A stretch of 64,000 nucleotides of DNA from Pachyseris speciosa (Eukaryota > Cnidaria > Anthozoa > Scleractinia > Pachyseridae), in contig JAEMWC010000106.1 in assembly GCA_016490735.1 (NCBI GenBank), positions 932,001 through 996,000 of the forward strand, written 5' to 3'. Below, piece after piece: positions 56,149-64,000 of the stretch; the stretch's first letter is position 1, and each line of letters begins with the position of its first letter. The notes under the pieces were generated by a model. The model ran no database searches, had not been told where the DNA came from, and worked only from the letters and a program-made list of their open reading frames with translations. The translations under genes and the position numbers were made by a program.

Positions 56149-56695
56149 AGCTATTCCTCTTCTCGAATCCTTAATGACCCAAATGCGAGATCGATTTTCT
56201 TACGAAGATCGTCACACCCGCTATCTGTTTTGTCTAGAGCCATCGATTATAGTTGATAAGACACTAAGGCTACATGATGAACTAGTAGGCATTTGGTATT
56301 GGGAGAAAGACATTCCATTTCCCAAATCCCTTGGAAATAAGCTGTATAGATGGGAAACACTCTGGAAGTCAACACTGAATAGGGAGCTTCCAAGCAACCT
56401 TTCAATAGCGCTTGGTGCTTGCGATGAGATGCTTTTCCAAACATACATCAGCTTCTGGTAATTGCCTGCACCCTACCGATCACAAGAGCAGAAGCTGAGC
56501 GGTCGTTTTCACTCCTAAAACGGATCAAGACCTGCTCTAGGTCATCTATGACTGAAGAGCGATTCTCTGATCTCGCAGTTATTGCCATGCATAACTCCGA
56601 TACATTCAAGGTAGACGAAATATGTAAAGCCTTTGTAAAGGCCCATCTAATTATGAAAGAAGGCCCTTTCAAGCCATGCAGTCTGCTTGATTAAA
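56149..56695 (+). pseudogene. hAT transposase C-terminal remnant
   Basis: Frame 1 (to TAA 56459) reads IPLLESLMTQMRDRFS ... RWETLWKSTLNRELP. The frame then changes near 56432 and continues as LVIACTLPITRAEAERSFSL, LKRIKTCSRSSMTEERFSDL, AVIAMH, the hAT dimerisation domain, ending at TAA 56693. The class is that of the P52rIPK/ZMYM-like hAT proteins. No N-terminus or element ends found. Confidence 0.8.
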
Positions 56696-56889
56696 TAGGT
56701 GGATAGAATGCGCTAAATAAGTATAATTTTTCCACTCTACTTTTTAGTACATTAAAATTCCTCTGAAATCAAAATGGAAAAATCTAGATACTCAAAACCT
56801 GACTTTAGAGTGCATACCTCTCCATACCCTTGGCACTGGGACTTTTGCCTTCTCCTCTCTTACTTAAAATCCCCTCCTCGAAAAACTGC

Positions 56890-59830
56890 TGCAACCTGCT
56901 CATGTTGTGTGACCCCTACTAAACTGTAGGTGTCTATTGTCTTTGAGTGTTCCTCTCCAAGAAGTATGCGCCTGGTCTCTAGCGCGCGCTGTGAAGATTG
57001 AAGAGCAGATGTGAAGTCTCCCAGCTTATGTTGGGTGATCCCTACTGAATAGTAGCTGTCTGCTGTCTTTAAGTGTTCCTCTCCAAGTAGTGTGCGCCGG
57101 ATCTCTAGCGCACGCTGTAAAGATTGAAGAGCGGATGTGAAATATCCCAGCTCAAGTTGTGTGACCCCTACTGAATAGTAGCTGTCTGCTGCCTTTAAGT
57201 TTTCCTCTCCAAGCAATGTGCACTGGATCTCTAGCGCACGCTGTAAAGATTGAACAGCAGATGTGAAATCTCGCAGCTCATGTTGTGTGATCCCTACTAA
57301 AAAGTAGCTGTCTGCTGTCTCTACGTGTTCCTCTCCAAGCAGTGTGCACCGGATCTCTAGCGCACGCTGTGAAGATTGAAGAGCGGATGTGAAGTCTCCC
57401 AGCTCATGTTGTGCGATCCCTACTGAATAGTAGCTGTCTGCTGTCTTTAAGTGTTCCTCTCCAAGTAGTATGCACCAGATCTTTAGCGCGTTTTGTTTTG
57501 ATTGAAGAGCAGATGTGAAGTCTCCCAGCTCATATTGTGTGATCCCCACTAAATAGTAGCTGTCTGCTGTCTTTAAGTGTTCCTCTCCAAGAAGTGCGCA
57601 CCGGATCTCTAGCGCACGCTGTTTAGATTGAAGAGCAGATGTGAAGTCTCCTAGCTTATGTTGTGCGATCCCTACTGAATAGTAGCTCTCTGCTGTCTCT
57701 ACGTGTTCCTCTCCAAGCAGTGTGCACCGGATCTCTAGCGCACGCTGGTTAGATTGAAGAGCAGATGTGAAGTCTCCCACGTCATGTTGAGTGACCCCTA
57801 CAGAATGGTAGCTTTCTGCTGTCTTTAAGTGTTCCTCGCCAAGCAGTGTGCACCGGATCTCTAGCGCACACTGTTTAGATTGAAGAGCAGATGTGAAGTC
57901 TCCCTGTTCATGTTGTGTGACCCCTACTAAATAGTAGCTGTCTGCAGTCTTTAAGTGTTCCTCTCCAAGCAGTGTGCACCGCATCTCTAGCGCACGCTGT
58001 GAAGATTGAAGAGCAGATGTGAAGTCTCCCAGCTCATGTTGTGTAACCCCTACTAAATAGTAGCTGTCTGCTGTCTTTAAGTGTTCCTCTCGAAGCATTG
58101 TGCGCCGGATCTCTAGCGCGCGCTGTGAAGATTGAAGAGCAGATGTGAAGTCTCCCAGCTCATGTTGTGTGATCCCTACTGAATAGTAGCTGTCTGCTGT
58201 CTTTAAGTGTTCCTCTCCAAGCAGTGCGCACCGGATCTCTAGCGCACGCTGTTTAGATTGAAGAGCAGATGTGAAGTCTCCCAGCTCATGTTGTGTGACC
58301 CCTACTAAATAGTAGCTGTCTGCTGTCTTTAAGTGTTCCTCTCCAAGCAGTGTGCGCCGCATCTCTAGCGCGCGCTGTGAAGATTGAAGAGCAGATGTGA
58401 AGTCTCCCAGCTCTTGTTGTGTGATCCCTACTGAATAGTAGCTGTCTGCTGTCTTTAAGTGTTCCTCTCCAAGCAGTGCGCACCGGATCTCTAGCGCACG
58501 CTGTTTAGATTGAAGAGCAGATGTGAAGCTCATGTTGTGTGACCCCTACTAAATAGTAGCTGTCTGCTGTCTTTAAGTGTTCCTCTCCAAGTAGTGTGCG
58601 CCGGATCTCTAGCGCGCGTTGTGAAGATTGAAGAGCAGATGTGAAGTCTCCCAAGTCATGTTGAGTGACCCCTACGGAATGGTAGCTTTCTACTGTCTTT
58701 AAGTGTTCCTCGCCAAGCAGTGTGCACCGGATCTCTAGCGCATGCTGTGAAGATTGCAGAGCAGATGTGAAGTCTCCCAGCTTATGTTGTGCGATCCCTA
58801 CGGAATGGTAGCTTTCTGCTGTCTTTAAGTGTTCCTCTCTAAGCAGTGCGCACCGGATCTCTAGCGCACGCTCTTTAGATTGAAGAGCAGATGTGAAGTC
58901 TCCCAGCTCATGTTGTGTGACCCCTACGGAATGGTAGCTTTCTGCTGTCTTTAAGTGTTCCTCTCCAAGCAGTGCGCACCGGATCTCTAGCGCACGCTGT
59001 TTAGATTGAAGAGCAGATGTGAAGTCTCCCAGCTCATGTTGTGTGACCCCTACTAAATAGTAGCTGTCTGCTGTCTTTAAGTGTTCCTCTCCAAGCAGTG
59101 TGCGCCGGATCTCTAACGCGCGCTGTGAAGATTGAAGAGCAGATGTGAAGTCTCCCAAGTCATGTTGAGTGACCCCTACGGAATGGTAGCTTTCTGCTGT
59201 CTTTAAGTGTTCCTCTCCAAGCAGTGTGCACCGGATCTCTAGCGCACGCTGTTTAGATTGAAGAGCAGATGTGAAGTCTCCCAGCTTATGTTGTGTGACC
59301 CCTACTAAATAGTAGCTGTCTGCTGTCTTTAATTGTTCCTCTCGAAGCAGTGTGCGCCGGATCTCTGGCGCGCGCTGTGAAGATTGAAGAGCAGATGTGA
59401 AGTCTCCCATCTCATGTTGTGTGATCCCTACTGAATAGTAGCTGTCTGCTGTCTTTAAGTGTTCCTCTCCAAGCAGTGGGCACCGGATCTCTAGCGCACG
59501 CTGTAAAGATTGAAGAGCAGATGTGAAGTCTCCCAGCTCATGTTGTGTGACCGCTACTAAATAGTAGCTGTCTGCTGTCTTTAAGTGTTCCTCACCAAGC
59601 AGTGTGCGCCGGATCTCTAGCGCGCGCTGTGAAGATTGAAGAGCAGATGTGAAGTCTCCCAGCTCATGTTGTGTGATCCCTACTGAATTGTAGCTTTCCG
59701 CTGTTGTTGAGTGTTCCTCCCCAAACAGTGTGCACCGGATCTCTAACGCCCGCTGTTTCGATTGAAGAGCAGAAGTGAAATCTCCCAGCTCATGTTGTGT
59801 GTCCCCCACTAAACTGTAGCAGTCTGCCGT
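56890..59830 (-). repeat. Array of 23 TPR units of 126 bp, copy B
   Basis: Same unit family as copy A but a different order of unit variants. Types such as HSVGVTQHDLGDF and CGGAATGGTAGC-coded NHS-like variants are frequent here and absent in most of copy A. The 3' units (AVQSLQRALEIQ; YFTSALQSLQ; RRILLGEEHSK) match the 3' units of copy A. Confidence 0.9.
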
Positions 59831-61890
59831 ACGAGTGTGGTCCTCTCCAAATCGCTTGCTGGCATTTTTGAGTGCTGCTTGGCAATTTGTTAGCTTTTCA
59901 TCCTTTAGCTTTGATTCATTGCTTAAATGTTGTAGTATGCTGACAACAACTTGATGTAAACTGAAAAGACCTTGTCCACAGGTGGGGAGTGATGTCTCAA
60001 CTTTATTCAACGTTATGAGCAGAATATTTCGTTGGAACATTTTGGTCTCCAAATTACAAGCGAGTTTTGTTGCTTTCTGTACATGATAAATAACTTGTAA
60101 TTTAGCAGGGTGATTACATAATGTGGATTTTATGCCAGCTTCAAGTTTTGGTCTTTCGTTTAAAGTAATTACTATTAGCTGTGCGTCTCCCATCTTATTT
60201 GCTGCTTGGAGTGCATTCCTGTAAAAGTGACCGGATGCGCTGGAAGGGTAGTTCATCAGAAATTTGTAATTGACGGCAAGGATTTGGAAAGCTATAATCT
60301 TGAGAACTTTCTCTTCTGGGTTGTTTTTCATTAAAGAAATGGCCTCCTGCAGATGCTGAACTCCATTCTCTGTTTCTCCACTGATAAGCTGATAGATCCC
60401 GAGATAGCACGAGTATTTTCCCTTCTCATGAGAAGTAACAAAGGAAGATGCTGTATGAAGTTTGTTGACTTCACTCAGAAGCTGTGGTGAAATTCCTTTT
60501 CTTCCCCATGTTAGCTCTGCGAACGCTTTCGAAACAAGCAAACGCCTGTAGTGCACATCTTTCCCATGACGTCTGGCCGCCTTTAAAGCTGAATCGTATA
60601 TCCAATAAAACCATTGTGAGTCACTCCCACACCCAAAAACTGAGTCTAGAAACAGCTCTGCTTTCGCTAAAATTGAGAATACACGGTCAGCTCTTGTAAC
60701 ATCTGAACAGCTTGCAGTTAGACTCTTGATGAAATTTGTTTTATCTGCGATGAAAGTAATAAAGGCTGACATGGAATGCCCCGTCAGAAACTGTTCATTT
60801 AGCTTTTCAAAACGGGAAACGTAAAATTCGTGTAAGCGAGCTGTCGATTTGAGAACCACTTCTTTCATTTCTTCCTGCTTTCCCTTTTCTCTCGCAAACG
60901 ATTGAATAAGTTTGTGCATTGTAAATGTTCCGGGCTTTGAGCTTGAGCCGAGCAAAGATTTCCTTCGAAGCCTTTGCAATGACTTTTTAGTCTCAAAGTG
61001 TGTTTTCTCCAAAACAGCCGCGCACATCTCGACATCAAAATTCGCTGGAAGGATACATATGGACACAAGTGCTTCTTTATCGGAAGGGGAAAGCCTCTGG
61101 AAAGAAGAGTCAAAAAGGATGGGCAATCGCAGGTTATCTGGATAATCTGTTTCGTCCAGCATCTTTACGATAGAGGACTCATCCAAAGTCTCCAGAAATT
61201 CACTAGGCTGAGCATCATCGTCTTCAGAAATTGAAGAACATAGCAACTGGATAGCTAAAGGGACATTTCCACAGATTGCTGTGATTCGCTTTGCTTCAAG
61301 TTTGCTTGCATTTGGTAGCAAATCGTGAACAAGACAATGTGAAGAAGCTTCATCCAGTGGTTCTATTCTTATTTCGTGGTGACCTTGAAAATTCAGTTTC
61401 ATGACTTTCAAAGATTCCCTTGTGGTCAAGATAAATTTTACCTTTTCATTTCCCGCGAGCAGATTTTTTAACAGTTCTACGACATCATCTTTTATATTCG
61501 ACTCGCCACTTTCTAATAAGTCATCAGCATTATCAAAAATGAAGACACACACTTTTGAAATTTCACGAAACAGTTGGCAAAGCCCGTTTTCAGATGACAC
61601 CCCCTGGGCGGATGGTTGACGATTTGCGACAGGTTTTTGGATTAAGCTACGAAGCTCTAATGTCAGATCTGCTTTTGACTTAAATCCTCGCAGTGAGACC
61701 CAACATACGGGAATTCCTTTAGATTGAAGATCGTGCCCCACTGCAATTGCAACTGATGTCTTGCCGAATCCCGGTGAACCGGCAATGGACAACATCCGGG
61801 TAGATGCAGAGGTCACGTGACTGATGATTTCTTGACACTCTTGCTGACGGCCGGTGAAGCTAGGAACCATGGAAGGGAGGCCTCTTGTAC
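58505..61890 (-). CDS. NB-ARC and first ten TPRs of copy B
   Basis: Walker A GSPGFGKTS, Walker B VCVFIFDNADD, ILTTRE, CGNVPLAIQLL and TMHKLIQSF are all kept. Ten 42-residue TPRs follow from about 59830, then the frame turns at the 8-bp deletion and ends HELHICSSI. Without the deletion the array would have 23 TPRs. The NB-ARC section differs from copy A by only a few residues (for example NGLCQLF for NELCQLF, FGCGSDSQ for FWCGSDSQ). Confidence 0.85.
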
Positions 61891-62513
61891 CTTTCGAAAA
61901 GCGAATATGAATTAGCATCTTATCTTATTTTTTGTGCTATCACTAGATAAACAATGGGGTAATTCTGTGAAGGGACTATCGGCTAGACACGCAGAAATCA
62001 GGGTAACTGCAAGACCGATAGTCTCGTGACAGAGATTCCCTACTGTTTTGGTTGTCGACCACTACATTTAACAAAAGTCACTGAAACTGGTATTTAGAGC
62101 CGGCAGCTCACTATGCCCGTTGACGAGGAGGGTTTAAATTGACAAGACAAGTATACATACAGATAAAAAATACCACGCAAGCAACCTGTTGCATTATAAA
62201 AATACATACACGAAAGGTTTTTTTGTGGACGGCCACTCTACTTCTTTTGTGCAAGTCAGGCAGTCGTTTTTAAGTTGTCTAAGGCAAAAACCGCTTTCTT
62301 TAAAGACGGTGTGGTGCACGAAATACCAAGACATCTCCATCGACTCATGTGGACGTAAAGCATTTCGAGAGGCTAGCGACTGAATGCAAAGGAAGACTTG
62401 GATTTTACTCTTTTTATGCAAAGTAACCCGGCAGTCGTTTTTAAGTTGTCGAAGGCGATAACCTCTCTTTTTTTGAGTGTGCACGTTAGCTCAGCCCTAA
62501 GTTAACTATTAAC
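61891..62513 (-). other. Intron of copy B
   Basis: 623 nt, phase 1, same borders as in copy A, with small deletions (for example in the A-run near 62165 and the stretch near 62080). It carries the same internal GTTTTTAAGTTGTC duplication. Confidence 0.75.
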
Positions 62514-63532
62514 CTGAGATTTTAAGCTGAATGTCATCCCTGTCTTGAGTTTTCATGTCGTCAATCGTTTTCTGCAATACGACAATTTTCTCTTTGATAG
62601 CAGTGTTGTCTTCTAGCGTGAGCATTTTTTGGTTAAATTCGTTGATTTCTGAGCTCATACCTTCCAGAATATCCGGTTGGCCCTCCCCTTTGCGTCTGAT
62701 CTCGTCAACTCCTAACTTGAGGGTATTGGCATTTTCTTCTTGAGACTTAATTAAGTCATCGATCTTTTGTTCCAAACTGGTGATGTCATCTTTGTTGGCT
62801 GTATCCTCCTTTAAGGCAGCTAAGAGTGACTTAAGTTCACTGATGTCCTCAAGAAACTCAATGTAACTCCGAGCCTCGTCTCTCATCCCTTGCTCCAAGT
62901 CACGTACTTTGGCTGTAGGAAAGTCCGATTCGGTCAAACCTCCAACTGCGTCAATCACATCTGTCTTGAGACCAAGAGCTTTAAAAGCATGCTTAGCATA
63001 CTGTATGTATTGATCAAACGTTTTCTTCTCCAGCTCTGAACTACTTGAGTGACAAATGGAGTTTCTCAGAAGGCGAAGCTGATCGATCGCAAGTGCTGAC
63101 GTTTCCGCGTTGTTGCCACCTGGGCTCACAACAGTACTATGGAAACTTCCATGCGATACATGACGGGGCTTAACGTACACATCGCTGAGTGTTGAATGTG
63201 TGTGTGGGCTGCAGAAGGTTTGCGCATAGATGGTGGCCTGGAACAAGGCGGTGCAATCCCACTCGACATACGACTTGTGCATTGGAACTTTGGTCTTACC
63301 GCCCTCCAAAGAGACGAACATATTTCTTACAGTGGGGGAATCATCCCAAAGCTGGAAACCAGGGCGACCACTGATGATGTTGTCCCACATAGTTCTGAAG
63401 GTCTGCCGTAGGGCTTTGGGGAATTCATTCAAAACAAGGCTGGAGAATTTGAAGTAATTCAACTCCTCGTCTCGATAATGCCTCAATGACATTTTTTGTT
63501 GCTCACAGAACCAGGGATTTCCCTTGAAATAT
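62514..63532 (-). CDS. HEPN (DZIP3-type) exon of copy B
   Basis: Acceptor TTTTGTCGCAG, ATG at 63492, donor CTCAG|GTTAAC at 62514/62513. It keeps the HEPN motif as RNSICHSSSSEL and the C-terminal predicted coiled coil; in that coiled coil copy B has Gly replacements (KLGVDEIRRKGEGQ) that could weaken it relative to copy A. No stop or frameshift. Confidence 0.85.
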
Positions 63533-63642
63533 CTGCGACAAAACAGTTGGTATAAGTTGTGGAAGATCAATTTGTTTGTACATGTAAGTGGAATGAAATT
63601 GAAAACAAACCAAAGCGAATCTACAGCGAATTTGGGGGAGCA

Positions 63643-63700
63643 GGGTTGGCGCAATGGTGAGAGCGCTCGCTTTCGCACCAATGTGTCCCAGGTTCGATTA
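63643..63700 (+). mobile_element. tRNA-derived SINE fragment upstream of copy B
   Basis: Orthologous in position and sequence to 7671..7728 (GGGTTGGCGCAATGGTGAGA), with TACTTAAG after the B-box where copy A differs. Confidence 0.7.
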
Positions 63701-64000
63701 TACTTAAGAAATGTTTTTCCTTCAATCAAGCACTAGAACCAGTGCTCAATAGTTTTTACTTAATTTTTTTTCTTGCAGTTTTCATATCAAGGTACATAAA
63801 ATTGAAACTTCTAGCTGCAATGAGTCTTTGATGTAATGCTGTGTAAATAAACATCGTTCATTTTCATATTATTTGATATTATTATATTATTCTTTAGAGG
63901 GATCAAACCATGAAAATAAATTCAAACTCTTTGTATAAAATGTCTTGAAACTATGTTTTAAAATATTATATCAGTCTGGGCCAGGTTACAAAATAGGACA
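63701..64000. other. 5' flank of copy B, to window end
   Basis: Matches 7740-8020 with scattered differences, so the duplicated block continues beyond the window on the right. Confidence 0.7.

Larger units (their letters stand above)
56860..63532 (-). pseudogene. NLR-like gene copy B (HEPN, NB-ARC, TPR), array frame-broken
   Basis: Exons: HEPN 63532..62514 (ATG at 63492; same 979 coding nt as copy A) and a long exon from 61890. As it stands the second exon stays open to 58505, giving a 1,454-residue protein with HEPN, NB-ARC and ten TPRs. There an 8-bp deletion near 58529 (TCTCCCAG lost between two AG dinucleotides) shifts the frame; the remaining 13 TPRs run on in another frame to a TAA at 56860. 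Unlike copy A the passage from NB-ARC to TPRs is intact (LNERPKLEAGIKSTLCNHP). A shortened but functional sensor is therefore possible, so 'pseudogene' refers to the full array only. Confidence 0.82.

Overview
The window looks like a piece of a cnidarian genome, most likely a stony coral. The basis is short GT-AG spliced exons, AT-rich intergenic DNA, a multi-copy HEPN / NB-ARC / TPR receptor gene of the kind that is expanded in anthozoans, and many short dispersed elements (tRNA-derived SINEs, G-run-ended MITEs) that I recall from coral genomes. The species call is inference. No tRNA, rRNA, CRISPR or bacterial operon structure was found. About two thirds of the window is mobile or repetitive DNA.

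Layout. (1) 0.45-8 kb, minus strand: copy A of an NLR-like gene (HEPN exon, then one exon with NB-ARC plus about 27 TPRs of 42 residues). It carries a 1-base insertion, a 1-base deletion and a nonsense codon, so it reads as a pseudogene. (2) 8-15.5 kb: no gene that I can support; a SINE tail, a G-run MITE and two foldback elements sharing the terminal AAGTGCA and a TA target duplication. (3) 15.7-18.4 kb, minus strand: the last four visible exons of a SAM-domain protein, with transposons in its introns. (4) 18.4-33.8 kb: two arrays of one 79-bp satellite flank a nest. A Penelope-like retroelement ORF (20.7-28.6 kb) is split by a 5.4-kb Kolobok-type DNA transposon with an exact TTAA target duplication; removing the transposon on paper joins the two ORF halves in frame. 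The transposon carries a damaged THAP/transposase gene and, antisense, an apparently intact two-exon gene for a P2X7 'ballast'-like domain. A MITE and a 1.35-kb palindrome follow. (5) 35.4-43.1 kb, minus strand: a single-exon gene for a secreted-type beta-helix ectodomain with a multi-pass membrane C-terminus. It is interrupted by a 4-kb LTR element with identical 170-bp LTRs and a 5-bp target duplication; the host frame is continuous across the empty site (1,228 codons), apart from a TAA at codon 25. The LTR element has one 1,098-residue ORF with gag, protease and integrase but no reverse transcriptase or RNase H. (6) 43.1-56.7 kb: no host gene; MITEs, a tRNA-like SINE, fragments of a LINE and of a hAT transposase. 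(7) 56.9-64 kb, minus strand: copy B of the NLR-like gene in the same orientation as copy A, including the same SINE upstream; its TPR array is broken by an 8-bp deletion.

How the parts relate: the HEPN-NB-ARC-TPR genes are probable cytosolic sensors whose repeat arrays are being homogenised and lengthened by unequal exchange at the DNA level, and frameshifts arise in the same arrays. The neighbouring host genes (SAM protein, beta-helix membrane protein) are being reshaped by transposons. I could not run alignments; identities stated are by eye.
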